64,000 nt of DNA from Rossellomorea marisflavi (GCF_022170785.1 NZ_CP081870.1:3720001-3784000); one strand, 5' to 3'; counted from the stretch's first letter, positions 15,136 through 24,550 are shown. Numbers and translations: made by a program. The notes: generated from the letters alone by a model not told the origin.

Positions 15136-16767
15136 ATGAACGCTGTATCAATGTGGAATTCCATGTGGAAAGCCCATGACAAGACAAAGCAATTATTATT
15201 ATTCGCTATTCCAAGCAAGAAGGAACGTACGGTTCCAGGGAGGGACGATGCCTCCCTGCATGAGAATGAACCGGGGAACCGTAGCTACAAAAGAGGGCAG
15301 ATGATCGGTCTGATCCTCGGGCCCCTTCTCTTCCTGCTTTCAGTCCTATTTGTTAATCCGAGTGACTTGAGCCAAGAAGGTCGCATGGTCCTAGCCGTCA
15401 CCCTTTGGGTCGCCACGTGGTGGATCACAGAAGCAATCCCGATCCCGGCCACTTCCCTACTTCCAATCATCCTGCTTCCCATCCTGAATGCCGTCCCGAT
15501 GGCGAACGTCACAGCAAGCTACGGGAATCCCATCGTCTTCCTATTCTTGGGTGGATTCATGATCGCCCTTGCCATGGAAAAATGGGATCTTCATAAGCGG
15601 ATCGCCTTGAACATCATCTCGGTAGTGGGAACGAGCACATCGAATATTGTCCTCGGCTTCATGATCGCCACCGGGTTCCTCTCGATGTGGGTATCCAATA
15701 CGGCAGCGGTCATGATGATGATCCCGATCGGGACCGCCATCACCTACCAGGTGTCCCAAGCCCTTAAAGGTAGCAAGGAAGACCTTTCTGCTGAAGAGGA
15801 GAAGTTCTCGAAAGTCCTGATCTTCGCGATCGGATACGCCGGAACCATCGGTGGACTCGGTACGCTGATCGGTACACCGCCGAACATCATCCTGGCAGGA
15901 ATCGTGTCCGAACTCTATGGAATACAGATTTCCTTCGGAGGATGGATGCTCTTCGCCGTGCCGGTCGTCATCCTTCTTCTCATCTCGACATGGTTGTATT
16001 TGATCAAGGTGGCCCACCCGGTGAAAATCAAATCGATCCCCGGGGGCAAAGAACTGATCCAGAACGAAAAAGCAGCCCTTGGTCGTATGAGCTTTGAAGA
16101 AAAAGCCGTCAGCGTCGTATTCGTCTTCGCCGCCTTCATGTGGGTATCCCAGTCCTTCCTATGGAAAGGCATCATCCCGGGAATCGACGATACAATGGTG
16201 GCCATCACAGCAGGGGTCCTCTTGTTCTTGATCCCCGCCAAACGAAAAGGTGGCCGCCTCCTCGATTGGAACGTGGCCAAAGATATCCCGTAGGGAATCC
16301 TCCTTCTCTTCGGAGGCGGACTGGCCATCGCAGGGGGCTTCAGTGCCACCGGTCTCGCAGAGTGGCTCGGCAATCAGCTGAAGGTCCTTGACGGAGTAAG
16401 CTTCCTTGTCATGATCATTGTGGTGACGACATTCGTCCTATTCCTGACAGAGATCACGTCCAATACGGCTACGGCAACCATGATCCTACCGGTACTCGCT
16501 TCACTTGCCATGGCGATCAATGTTCATCCGTACGCCATCATGATTCCTGCTGCCATGGCAGCAAACTGTGCCTTCATGCTCCCGGTCGGAACACCACCGA
16601 ACGCCATCATCTTCGCAACAGGCAAGCTGAAGATCACGGAAATGGTGAAGAATGGATTCTGGATCAACATCTTCTGCGTCATCCTGATTGTTGGAGCTGT
16701 TTATACACTGGTACCACTCCTATGGGGAGTCGATCTTCACGTCTTCCCTGAAGCATTCAAATCATAA
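15136..16767 (+). pseudogene. SLC13/DASS-family dicarboxylate transporter with an in-frame amber codon
   Basis: A single frame of 543 codons encodes a DASS (CitT/SdcS-type) anion:Na+ symporter: helices from residue 55, the SNTAAV-containing signature (MWVSNTAAVMMMIPIG) and the second half with TEITSNTATATMILPVLASL. Codon 386 is TAG (16291-16293): DIP, stop, GILLLFGGGLAIAGG. Family members carry tryptophan here (PWGILLLFGGG), so TGG to TAG by one base is the simplest reading. Both sides remain free of other stops, so the lesion is recent, or it is a sequence error. If real, the protein would end after about the eighth helix and be inactive. GGGGGGAAAGGA precedes the ATG. The downstream dehydrogenase gene is intact. 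Confidence 0.85.
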
Positions 16768-16785
16768 GAAAGAAGTGTGACTCAC

Positions 16786-17853
16786 ATGAGGAAAATTGAA
16801 CTTGCCGCACTGCCCGGAGACGGAGTCGGAATCGAAGTCGTAGAATCTGCAAAGGACGTGTTGCATACGCTGGCCGATGCCCACGGGGGAGTGGAGTTTT
16901 CCTTCACCACCTTCCCTTGGAGCTGCGACTACTACGTCGAGCACGGTGAAATGATGCCGAAGGATGCCATGAACACCTTGAAGCAATTCGAGGCGCTGTT
17001 CCTAGGTGCCGTCGGGAATCCTGCTCTCGTCCCTGATCACATCTCCCTGTGGGGGATGCTCATCAAGATCCGCCGCGAGTTCGAGCTTTCCGTCAATGTC
17101 AGGCCGGCCAAACGAATGAAAGGCATCGCCTCTCCCCTTGCCAATCCGAAAGACTTCGATTTCGTCGTCGTCCGTGAAAACAGTGAAGGCGAGTACAGTG
17201 AAGTCGGTGGACGCATCCATCAGGGAGAAAACGAAGTGGCCATCCAAAACGCCGTGTTCACACGGAGAGCCACGGAAAAAGTAATGCGCTATGCATTCCA
17301 GCTTGCCGAAAAGCGCAACAGCCGTCTCGTGAGCGCGACGAAATCCAACGGCATCGTCCACTCCATGCCGTTCTGGGATGAAGTGACGAAAGCCGTTGCC
17401 ACTGAGTACCCGCATGTAAATGTACAGTCGAATCACATCGACGCCCTTGCCGCCTTCTTCGTCACGAAGCCTTCCGAGTTCGATGTGGTTGTCGCAAGCA
17501 ATCTGTTCGGCGACATCCTCACCGACGTAGGATCCGCCATCATGGGAAGCATCGGTATCGCTCCTTCAGCGAACATCAACCTCGAAGGCCGATATCCATC
17601 CATGTTCGAGCCTGTCCACGGGTCGGCTCCCGATATCGCAGGAAAAGGCCTTGCCAACCCGATCGGTCAAATCTGGACGGCGAAGATGATGCTTGACCAC
17701 TTCGGATACGATGAGCTTGGTCAGACCCTTCTTGATGCCGTCGAAGAGGTCACAGAGTCCGGGATCAAGACACGGGATATCGGCGGTACCTCGACTACTA
17801 AAGAAGTAACTGAAGCGATTAAATCAAGTATTCTTCAAGCTGCCCGAGTATAA
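16786..17853 (+). CDS. Tartrate/D-malate-type dehydrogenase (TtuC/YcsA/DmlA-like)
   Basis: 355 residues of the isocitrate/isopropylmalate dehydrogenase superfamily. It shows ALPGDGVGIEVVESA, the substrate-binding arginines in IKIRREFELSVNVRPAK, and RENSEGEYSE with the E-N-S-E-G-E pattern seen in TtuC/YcsA proteins rather than LeuB. The metal-binding aspartates lie in FGDILTDVGS and the adenine loop is GSAPDIAGKG. These enzymes oxidise D-malate or tartrate with decarboxylation using NAD. It lies 18 nt after the broken DASS transporter in the same operon, which points to a C4-dicarboxylate substrate. The ATG at 16786 is chosen; a GTG 9 nt earlier is possible. No good ribosome site is seen for either. 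Confidence 0.82.
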   Translation: MRKIELAALPGDGVGIEVVESAKDVLHTLADAHGGVEFSFTTFPWSCDYYVEHGEMMPKDAMNTLKQFEALFLGAVGNPALVPDHISLWGMLIKIRREFELSVNVRPAKRMKGIASPLANPKDFDFVVVRENSEGEYSEVGGRIHQGENEVAIQNAVFTRRATEKVMRYAFQLAEKRNSRLVSATKSNGIVHSMPFWDEVTKAVATEYPHVNVQSNHIDALAAFFVTKPSEFDVVVASNLFGDILTDVGSAIMGSIGIAPSANINLEGRYPSMFEPVHGSAPDIAGKGLANPIGQIWTAKMMLDHFGYDELGQTLLDAVEEVTESGIKTRDIGGTSTTKEVTEAIKSSILQAARV

Positions 17854-17888
17854 AGACCATACACGGAGTATGTAAGAACGCCAGTATG

Positions 17889-17921
17889 AACGCCCAAGGA
17901 GAAACCACCTCCTTGGGCGTT
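17889..17921 (+). terminator. Hairpin terminator after the dehydrogenase gene
   Basis: A perfect 13-bp stem, AACGCCCAAGGAG with CTCCTTGGGCGTT around a 7-nt loop. The T-run after it is short. Confidence 0.75.
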
Positions 17922-17980
17922 TAACGTTTCCGACTACTCTGAAGCGGTGCAGAACCCCCTTCCCGATATATGTAAATAAC

Positions 17981-18014
17981 GAACGGACCCCCTGCAGTTG
18001 CCGGGGGTCCGTTC
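17981..18014. terminator. Second long hairpin between convergent units
   Basis: GAACGGACCCCC...GGGGGTCCGTTC forms a perfect 12-bp stem. It lies 34 nt past the end of the ABC permease gene on the minus strand and probably closes that operon. Confidence 0.7.
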
Positions 18015-18047
18015 ATTTTCAGTTCCAATTTGATTCATCGCATGGGA

Positions 18048-18875
18048 TCATTTCCCACCTGTAAAGGAAATCCCTTTGATAAAGTAACGATTGAAGAAAG
18101 CATAAATCAAGAGAACGGGCAGGGTAAACACCATAGACGCTGCCATGATGTAGTTCCAATAGCTGACATACTGACCCTTGAACGTATTCAACCCAAGAGG
18201 GAGCGTGAACATCTCAATATCTGTCATCACGATCAGGGGTCTCATGAAATCATTCCAAGATCCCATGAAGACAAAGATGGCCTGGGCTGCGAGAGCCGGT
18301 CTGGCAAGGGGAATGACAATCTTGAAGAATGTCCCAAGCTTGCTCAAGCCGTCCATCTCGGCCGCTTCCTCCAATTCTTTCGGAAAGTTGATAAAGAACT
18401 GTCTCATCATGAAAATGAACGTCGCATTGATCATGGCTGGGACAATCATTCCCTGGTAGGAATTTAGCCACCCAAGTTCCTTTAATATGAGATAGTTGGG
18501 AATCATGGTCACTTGTGCAGGGATCATCAGGACGGCCAAGATCGTGATGAACACTGCTTTCTTGCCTGGAAAACGGAGTCTCGCCAGCGCATAGCCTGCC
18601 ATGGAGTTGAAGAGTAGATTCAGCGCCGTGCCGATTACGGCAATGAAGATACTATTGAACATCCACCGTGGGAAGAGTTCCTGTTCAATGAAGATTTGTT
18701 TGTAGTTATCCAAGGTGAACTGTTTCGGTATGAAGTTAATCGTACCTCCGACAATTTCCTGCAGGGTTTTAAAGGAGGACGATAGTGCCCATAGGAAGGG
18801 AACCAATGTTGTAATCGCATAGAGGATCAAAATGCCATATACAAGAATACGAACCGCTCCAAGCTTCTTTTTCAC
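18048..18875 (-). CDS. Sugar ABC transporter permease, MalG/AraQ type
   Basis: 275 residues, six membrane segments (first LVYGILILYAITTLVPFLW-like at 12-30). It carries the EAA loop EEAAEMDGLSKLGTFFKIVI that contacts the ATPase, in the MalG-family form. It ends with NRYFIKGISFTGGK, typical of carbohydrate permeases. It is 13 nt downstream of the MalF-type permease and forms the channel with it. No ATPase gene is present in this cluster, so a shared multi-sugar ATPase such as MsmX/MsmK is expected to energise it. Substrate is presumably an alpha-glucan oligosaccharide, from the debranching-type enzyme in the operon. Confidence 0.88.
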   Translation of the reverse strand: MKKKLGAVRILVYGILILYAITTLVPFLWALSSSFKTLQEIVGGTINFIPKQFTLDNYKQIFIEQELFPRWMFNSIFIAVIGTALNLLFNSMAGYALARLRFPGKKAVFITILAVLMIPAQVTMIPNYLILKELGWLNSYQGMIVPAMINATFIFMMRQFFINFPKELEEAAEMDGLSKLGTFFKIVIPLARPALAAQAIFVFMGSWNDFMRPLIVMTDIEMFTLPLGLNTFKGQYVSYWNYIMAASMVFTLPVLLIYAFFNRYFIKGISFTGGK

Positions 18876-18888
18876 TTGTTCTTCCCCC

Positions 18889-19785
18889 TTAGTAAAGTGA
18901 TTCTTCTTTTGAAAATTTCCGTTGGATCAAGGTCGCTACAAGGATGACAATGGCCAGCATGAGGACCAGTGCAGCAGCATACCCCATTGTCCCGAGGTTC
19001 TTGAATGCATATTGGTAGACTAATAGAACGACGGTGAGCGTCGAATTATCAGGGCCGCCCGATCCGCCCGAGAAGATGTACGACTGATCGAATAATTGAA
19101 ATGTCCCGATCAGCCCCATGATCGCCACAAAGGATGTCACCGGCCGAAGGTGCGGAACCGTGATCTTCATGAACTTCTGAATGGTACTCGCCCCGTCTAG
19201 TTCAGCCGCTTCATAGAGCGAATCGGGTATATCTTGAAGGGCTGCCAGGTAGATGACCATGAAGAAAGGAGCCGTCGACCAAATATTCATGATCATGATG
19301 GCATTGAGAGCAATGTCTGGATCCCCAAGGAAGTTATAAGTTGGAAGACCGATCGCATCCAGCATGTTATTGATCAGACCGTTCTTGTTATACATCCACA
19401 TGAAGATGAGCGTCAGGACCGCCGAGGAAGTCAATGTTGGGAGGAAGTAAATGATCCTGAATACGCTCTGCCCCTTCATACCGGCATTCAGTGTAGCTGC
19501 CAGGATCAATGCAAGAATGGTCTGGCATGGTACCACAATGACAACATATTTAAATGTATTCCAAAGCGCAATCTGAGCCCTCGTATCATCAAGGATGCGG
19601 GCGAAGTTATCGAAAGCGACAAAATCATAGCTTGCTCCCCCGAGAAGCTGTACCTTGTGGAAAGAAAGAAAAATGACATAAAAGATTGGGCCGATGATGA
19701 AAAGTAGTAGGACAAATAATGCCGGCGACATGAACAAGTATCCTTGGCCGGATTCCCGCAGTGCTCTTCTTGATAAAGATTTCAT
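18889..19785 (-). CDS. Sugar ABC transporter permease, MalF/UgpA type
   Basis: 298 residues, about six membrane segments from LFMSPALFVLLLFIIGPIFY. The EAA loop is YEAAELDGASTIQKFMKITV. It pairs with the MalG-type permease that follows. I chose the ATG at 19785 (MKSLSRRAL), the usual start of such proteins. A GTG at 19821 is in frame, but its first residues fall inside the large hairpin at 19817-19867. The spacing to AAGGAG (13 nt) is long, so expression may be lower than that of the binding protein, as is normal for permease genes downstream of a lipoprotein gene. Confidence 0.85.
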   Translation of the reverse strand: MKSLSRRALRESGQGYLFMSPALFVLLLFIIGPIFYVIFLSFHKVQLLGGASYDFVAFDNFARILDDTRAQIALWNTFKYVVIVVPCQTILALILAATLNAGMKGQSVFRIIYFLPTLTSSAVLTLIFMWMYNKNGLINNMLDAIGLPTYNFLGDPDIALNAIMIMNIWSTAPFFMVIYLAALQDIPDSLYEAAELDGASTIQKFMKITVPHLRPVTSFVAIMGLIGTFQLFDQSYIFSGGSGGPDNSTLTVVLLVYQYAFKNLGTMGYAAALVLMLAIVILVATLIQRKFSKEESLY

Positions 19786-19816
19786 TCTTTTTTCCACACT
19801 CCTTATGCAACGAATG

Positions 19817-19867
19817 TGCACAACTTCTTTCCAACGAGCTGAGACCTCGGCAGAAAGAAGCTGTGCA
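19817..19867 (-). other. Long hairpin between the binding-protein and permease genes
   Basis: The arms TGCACAaCTTCTTTC (19817-19831) and GAAAGAAGcTGTGCA (19853-19867) pair over 15 positions with one mismatch, around a 21-nt loop. A shorter G/C-rich stem (GGGAGG...CCTCCC) lies between it and the stop codon of the binding-protein gene. Such structures commonly attenuate read-through or protect the upstream mRNA, giving more binding protein than permease. Confidence 0.65.
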
Positions 19868-19922
19868 GATCTTGTTGGAAAGAGGGAGGAACTTTCCCCT
19901 CCCCCTCCTGGTCTTTCTCTTC

Positions 19923-21173
19923 TCAGTTCGAATCGATTTCACTGTTTGCTTGCTTTTGGGCTTCCTTCAACGCATCGTCCAGGGGTCGATCTCCAAGGAA
20001 CGCACTCAGGAACTGATTGTTGAAGTTGTTCGTGATAGTCGGAAGATTGGTTCCTTCAGACCAGACCGTTGCATAGGAAGCTCCTGCCACAAGGGGCCCC
20101 CGGAGCTCATCTTGATCATACCCAAGTTTCTCTGCTACGGATTTCCGCGTTGGCAGGGCATACCCTTTACTCGTCCACGTCTCCATCCCTTCTTTGCCTG
20201 TCAGGTAGGATAGGAGTTTCCATGATGCTTTTTTCTTTTCAGACGCTGCATTCATGACGTATGCCACACTATACGCCATCGTCGATTTCTTCCCGTCGAT
20301 GGTCGGCAGCTCAGCAGTACCATACTCTACATCAGGAAAGGTATCTGCCAAGAACGGGATTGCCCAGTTCCCTTCGATCACCATTGCGGCTTTCTCCTGA
20401 CCGAATACTTCCCCGCCCCATGTTGCACCGACCTCTTTCGGTTCCACAGCTGACTGATCTTCGTTGTGCATATCGATGACCGGTTTCAGTGCAGTCACTA
20501 CATCATCAGAGGCGAAGTTGGCCTTTCCGTCCTTTACGACGTCTCCACCAAGGGACTGGGCCACCCAGAATTGTCGGGCAAGCTCTGGAGCCACACCAAA
20601 ACCGTACTTCCCGTCTTTCGTGAGGGTCTTAGCGGCTTTTTGGAAATCATCCCACGTTTGTGGGACCTCAACCCCTGCTTCATCAAGCATTTTTTTGTTA
20701 TAGAATAATGCGAGCGTCGAGTAGTCTTTCGGGAATCCATAAGTTTGATCATCCGAAATGAATGCTTCCAACAGAGGTTTCTCAAAGTCATCGACATCGA
20801 ATTCATCTGTCACATACTCATCAAGCGGTTCGATGACACCCGTCTCGATCAAGGCCGGGGCTTCAAATGCATCAAGATAAAAGACATCCGGTCCCTCTCC
20901 CCCAATCAAACGCGTCTTGATGACATCCATATATTGTTCAGTGATGACTTCAAGCTTCACATCGATATCCGGATTCTTCTCTTCGAAGTCTGCAATAGTC
21001 TGCTTCAGCAGCTTCTCTTCAGTCGGGTTTCCACCCCATCCGGCAAGCGTCACCTGCGTTTTTTCCCCGTCTTTCCCTTCCGTGGAGGCTCCTTCCGAGC
21101 TGCACCCCGAAAGAACTCCGGCCATCAACATTGAAGCAACACCAAGTCCCGCCATCCATTTCCTTGATTTCAT
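19923..21173 (-). CDS. Sugar ABC transporter substrate-binding lipoprotein
   Basis: 416 residues. The lipoprotein signal is MAGVLSGC with the lipidated cysteine about residue 24, followed by a Ser/Glu/Gly-rich linker. The mature domain is a family 1 sugar-binding fold: VTLAGWGGNPTEEKLLKQTI at the start, GPDVFYLDAFEAPALIETGV and AAMVIEGNWAIPFL in the core. It captures the oligosaccharide outside the cell for the two permeases. I chose MKSRKW because GGAAGGGG lies about 9 nt upstream; an upstream ATG (21203) would bury the signal peptide. It is the second operon gene, after the debranching-type enzyme. Confidence 0.88.
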   Translation of the reverse strand: MKSRKWMAGLGVASMLMAGVLSGCSSEGASTEGKDGEKTQVTLAGWGGNPTEEKLLKQTIADFEEKNPDIDVKLEVITEQYMDVIKTRLIGGEGPDVFYLDAFEAPALIETGVIEPLDEYVTDEFDVDDFEKPLLEAFISDDQTYGFPKDYSTLALFYNKKMLDEAGVEVPQTWDDFQKAAKTLTKDGKYGFGVAPELARQFWVAQSLGGDVVKDGKANFASDDVVTALKPVIDMHNEDQSAVEPKEVGATWGGEVFGQEKAAMVIEGNWAIPFLADTFPDVEYGTAELPTIDGKKSTMAYSVAYVMNAASEKKKASWKLLSYLTGKEGMETWTSKGYALPTRKSVAEKLGYDQDELRGPLVAGASYATVWSEGTNLPTITNNFNNQFLSAFLGDRPLDDALKEAQKQANSEIDSN

Positions 21174-21239
21174 TATTCCAGTCCCCTTCCATTTTTTTAT
21201 CATCTAAAGGAAGTGTTCTTCCCCGAGATCCGAATGAGA

Positions 21240-23345
21240 TCAAACCATTTGTTCTGATGAGCTGATCTGATAACCGGTGGTATTCTTGAGCACCTCTAAG
21301 CTGCAGCCACCTTCCACCCTCTTGATGGAGACGGACAGTTTCCCTGTGCCGATGGAAATGTCATGCACCTCTAAGCTATTCATGTTTGCAAGGAGTACAG
21401 GTGAAAGCCTGATCTCTTCTTTCAAACTATCAGGAAACAACCCAAGGAGAGATTGTATGAATACGAGCGGGGTTCCGGCTGCCCAGGCCTGGGGAGAACA
21501 AGCCACGGGATATTTGACGACTTTCCCGCCGCTCCCATATCCACAGAACAGCTCGGGAAGACGGTCATACTCAAAGTGAGCAGCCGCAGCAACGAGCCCT
21601 TCGATCACCCGGTTTGCCTGTGGTTGGTAGCCACTTTTGCTCATCCCGAGAATGGAGAGGCTGTTGTCATGGGGCCATACACTGCCGTCATGATAACTCA
21701 TGGGATTATAGCCTGCTTCCCCCTCACCCATCGTTCGAATGCCATAACCTGAAAACATTTTTGGTGAGACGAGCTTATCTGTGACAGCTTTTGCCCGCTC
21801 TTCATCCAGCATGCCTGAAAACAGGACGTGACCAGGATTGGAGGTGATGGTCCCTACCTGTTCCTTCCGGTCATCCAGAGCAATCGCATAGTAGCGGACA
21901 TCGTCCATCCAAAAAGCTTCATCGAACCGCTGTTTGAGAGCATCAGCCTGACTGCGCAAACGCCTGGCTTCATCGGACCGCTTCATATGGTCATAAATAT
22001 CCGCCAGTCCGGTCTTCGCTTGATAGACATAGCCTTGTACTTCTGCAAGGGCAATCGGCGTCTTGGCGTATTCCCCATCCCGATGGACAACGGAATCCCC
22101 AGAATCCTTCCAGCCTTGGTTGGCAATCCCCTTACTGGATTCCTGGTGATATTCCACGAACAGATCACCATCACGGTCGCCATGGGAATCAATCCACGTT
22201 AAAGCGTTTTCAATTTCTCGTTCGAGTGTATTGACAATCCCTACATCCCCCGTCCACTTCACATATTCCGTCAAGAGGATAAGGAATAACGGGGTAGCAT
22301 CCACTGTTCCGTAGTACGGTGTAAATGGGATTTGTCCTGTCGCAGCCAGCTCACCGAAGCGGATTTCATGCATGATCTTACCGGGCTGCTCATCCCTCCA
22401 CGGGTCCAGTTTGCTCCCTTGGTAGTGTGCCATCGTCAACAGGGTCCCCCTGGCGATGTCGGCATTGAAAGGAAGGGTTTGGAGGGCGGCAATCAGACTG
22501 TCGCGGCCAAACGGGACCCCAAACCACGGAAGACCTGCAACAGGAAAGGCGCCATGCCCTACATCCGTGAGAAGCACCCGCATGTCATTCAACCCTCGTT
22601 CGACAAGACGCTTCAAAGGGAGGCAGTCTGTCTCCACTGTTGCAACACTCTCATTCCAACGTTCATAAGAGGCTTCCAGGTTTGCAAGGGCTGCTTCTTT
22701 CTGCACATGCTTGATGCCAGTACCTTTGCCGATCATGGGTTGAACTGATAAGGTCACGGAATCGGATCCTCCATGATCCAATTCAAATCCAAAGGAAATG
22801 ATCCCTTTATCGTCATGATCCAGAGCCTCCTTATCCCAAGTGATCACCGTACTCCGATTCAGGCCATCCGCTCCTTCGTATGAAAAAGAAAGAGACTCCT
22901 CCTTGCGCATCTGACCCGTCCTTTGACCCAGATTCCCGTTCAAAAAACCTCGAACGACAAACATATCAAGGAAGTCCGCATCTGCATGGATACTGATCTC
23001 AAACGCCACACGCTTCGGGAAATAACTCTTCACCTTCACTTCTTCATACAGGACATCATCATAGATGAATCGTGTCCGCTTGATTTCAATGGACTCACGC
23101 CATAGAACCAGGTTCCCTTCCTGTTCCATATGAGGGTTCGTCAGCAAGATCGTAGATTTATAGTTCTGATCTGCTTCAGAGGAAAGGAGAATCGGATCTT
23201 CCCCATTAATCTTCAGGTCCAGCTTACTTAAGAATCGTGTGTCCTTTGAATACAACCCCAATCCATATGGATGATCCTCCGGAATATTTCCGTTTGTATC
23301 TGTAAGCAAAAATAGGTCATTTTCTTTTATCACGCGATAATCCAT
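21240..23345 (-). CDS. Amylo-alpha-1,6-glucosidase/glycogen-debranching-type glycosidase
   Basis: 701 residues. An N-terminal beta domain (residues 1-230; DYRVIKENDLFLLTDTNGNI is typical of bacterial GDE N-terminal domains) is followed by an (alpha/alpha)6 barrel: GLPWFGVPFGRDSLIAALQT, then YGTVDATPLFLILLTEY, and SYHDGSVWPHDNSLSILGM near the C-terminus. The acidic residues in GRDS, GTVDATP and DGSVWPHD are likely catalytic or binding. No signal peptide, so it acts on imported oligosaccharides in the cytoplasm. AAGGAGG lies 7 nt before the chosen ATG. Start of the transport operon, just behind a LacI-type palindrome. True substrate (alpha-1,6-linked glucan or another glycoside) is not certain. 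Confidence 0.8.
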   Translation of the reverse strand: MDYRVIKENDLFLLTDTNGNIPEDHPYGLGLYSKDTRFLSKLDLKINGEDPILLSSEADQNYKSTILLTNPHMEQEGNLVLWRESIEIKRTRFIYDDVLYEEVKVKSYFPKRVAFEISIHADADFLDMFVVRGFLNGNLGQRTGQMRKEESLSFSYEGADGLNRSTVITWDKEALDHDDKGIISFGFELDHGGSDSVTLSVQPMIGKGTGIKHVQKEAALANLEASYERWNESVATVETDCLPLKRLVERGLNDMRVLLTDVGHGAFPVAGLPWFGVPFGRDSLIAALQTLPFNADIARGTLLTMAHYQGSKLDPWRDEQPGKIMHEIRFGELAATGQIPFTPYYGTVDATPLFLILLTEYVKWTGDVGIVNTLEREIENALTWIDSHGDRDGDLFVEYHQESSKGIANQGWKDSGDSVVHRDGEYAKTPIALAEVQGYVYQAKTGLADIYDHMKRSDEARRLRSQADALKQRFDEAFWMDDVRYYAIALDDRKEQVGTITSNPGHVLFSGMLDEERAKAVTDKLVSPKMFSGYGIRTMGEGEAGYNPMSYHDGSVWPHDNSLSILGMSKSGYQPQANRVIEGLVAAAAHFEYDRLPELFCGYGSGGKVVKYPVACSPQAWAAGTPLVFIQSLLGLFPDSLKEEIRLSPVLLANMNSLEVHDISIGTGKLSVSIKRVEGGCSLEVLKNTTGYQISSSEQMV

Positions 23346-23365
23346 GATGGTCCTCCTTCTCCCTA

Positions 23366-23379
23366 CCGAAACGTTTCGG
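23366..23379. promoter_or_regulatory. LacI-family operator upstream of the debranching-type gene
   Basis: CCGAAACGTTTCGG, a perfect 14-bp palindrome with the central CG of LacI-family sites, about 20 bp upstream of the gene start and within 30 bp of the lacI stop codon. A near-identical site precedes the lacI gene itself (24423-24436). Confidence 0.8.
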
Positions 23380-23406
23380 ATTTTACCCTCATCGAAAGAG
23401 CGCCTT

Positions 23407-24411
23407 TTATTGAACAGACTCCCTAACGATGAGTTCGGTTTCCAATGTAATGATTGTTGCAGGTCCTTCTTCTTCCAGCATATCGATGAGGGCATTCGCC
23501 GCTTTATAGCCAAGATCGAATTTGTCCTGTGCGATCGTTGTCAGTGGCGGTGAAGCGTAGCCTGCGAGCAGGATGTTATCGTACCCGATGACGGACAGCT
23601 GCTCCGGTATGGAACGCCCTGATGATTTGGCGCTCTTCATTACCCCGAGGGCCATCAGGTCGCTCGCACAAAAAATGGCCGTGATGTCGGGATGTTCATC
23701 CAGAAGTTTTGCCGCTTCCTCTTCTGCTTTGTCTTCAAGAAAATCCCCGTTTCGGACGTACTCTTCCCTAAAGTCGATCCCCGCTTCCCCAAGGGCATCC
23801 CGGTATCCCTTCAACCTTTGCTGGCTGACGTATGCCTGATCGTGGCCGTTCATGAAGGCAATCTTCTTGTGTCCTGATTGAATCAGGTAGTCCACGGCCC
23901 GCTTCGCACCAAGGACACTGTCTGTTGTCACGTACCCCACACTATCCGAGGAGATGGGGATATCGATCAGCATACATGGGATATCACTCTCGACCACTTC
24001 CTTCAGATACGGATCATCGATTTTCATCCCTTGAAGGATAACACCATCGACCCGTCGTTCCCTGCATAGCTGTGAATAGGTCTTCTCACGCTGCTTGGTT
24101 GTGGTCGTACTGAACAATACAAGGTCATAATCCCTCTCAGAGATGCATTCATTGACACCTGATAGGACTTCAAACGTAAAATTATCCTTTGAATTCGCCC
24201 GATTCATCCCCGAAACCAGCATCCCGATGGTCTTGGTTTTTTTCATCACAAGACCCCTGGCCAGCGTATTGGGACTGTAATTCATCTCCTTGGCAATATC
24301 TGAAATCTTGCGTCTCGTCTTTTCATTCACATCTGAATAGCCATTCAATGCGCGTGATACGGTCGTCACCGATACGCCCGCTTCTTTTGCAATATCTTTA
24401 ATCGTCGTCAA
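23407..24411 (-). CDS. LacI-family transcriptional repressor of the oligosaccharide operon
   Basis: 334 residues. The N-terminal helix-turn-helix and hinge read TTIKDIAKEAGVSVTTVSRA and NGYSDVNEKTRRKI, the standard LacI/PurR pattern. A periplasmic-binding-like effector domain follows (SGMNRANSKDNFTFEVLSGV onward). It ends in SVQ. Start is TTG with GGAGG 8 nt upstream; an earlier TTG (24426) overlaps that site. It is first in a same-strand group with the glucosidase and ABC genes and has matching operators before itself and before the glucosidase gene, so it most likely regulates both, relieved by an imported sugar. Effector unknown. Confidence 0.9.
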   Translation of the reverse strand: MTTIKDIAKEAGVSVTTVSRALNGYSDVNEKTRRKISDIAKEMNYSPNTLARGLVMKKTKTIGMLVSGMNRANSKDNFTFEVLSGVNECISERDYDLVLFSTTTTKQREKTYSQLCRERRVDGVILQGMKIDDPYLKEVVESDIPCMLIDIPISSDSVGYVTTDSVLGAKRAVDYLIQSGHKKIAFMNGHDQAYVSQQRLKGYRDALGEAGIDFREEYVRNGDFLEDKAEEEAAKLLDEHPDITAIFCASDLMALGVMKSAKSSGRSIPEQLSVIGYDNILLAGYASPPLTTIAQDKFDLGYKAANALIDMLEEEGPATIITLETELIVRESVQ

Positions 24412-24422
24412 AATTATTTCCT

Positions 24423-24436
24423 CCAAAACGTTTCGG
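24423..24436. promoter_or_regulatory. LacI-family operator at the lacI promoter
   Basis: CCAAAACGTTTCGG matches the perfect palindrome at 23366-23379 in 13 of 14 bases. It overlaps the ribosome-site region of the lacI gene and suggests autoregulation. Confidence 0.7.
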
Positions 24437-24464
24437 ATACCTTTGAAGTCATCTTACCTGATTG

Positions 24465-24478
24465 TGTTAGCGTTTGCA
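24465..24478 (-). promoter_or_regulatory. Candidate cre site upstream of the lacI gene
   Basis: TGTTAGCGTTTGCA fits the cre pattern TGWNANCGNTNWCA at all but one position. It lies about 30 bp upstream of the LacI operator, consistent with added CcpA control. Confidence 0.55.
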
Positions 24479-24519
24479 ATATATTTTGAGTAATCTGATT
24501 TTTATTTGTTCACCTAATG

Positions 24520-24550
24520 AAAAACTCCCCCTTATTGGTACAAGGGGGAG
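24520..24550 (-). terminator. Terminator after the subtilisin-like gene
   Basis: Minus strand CTCCCCCTT...AAGGGGGAG followed by TTTTTC; located 6 nt past the stop codon. Confidence 0.88.
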
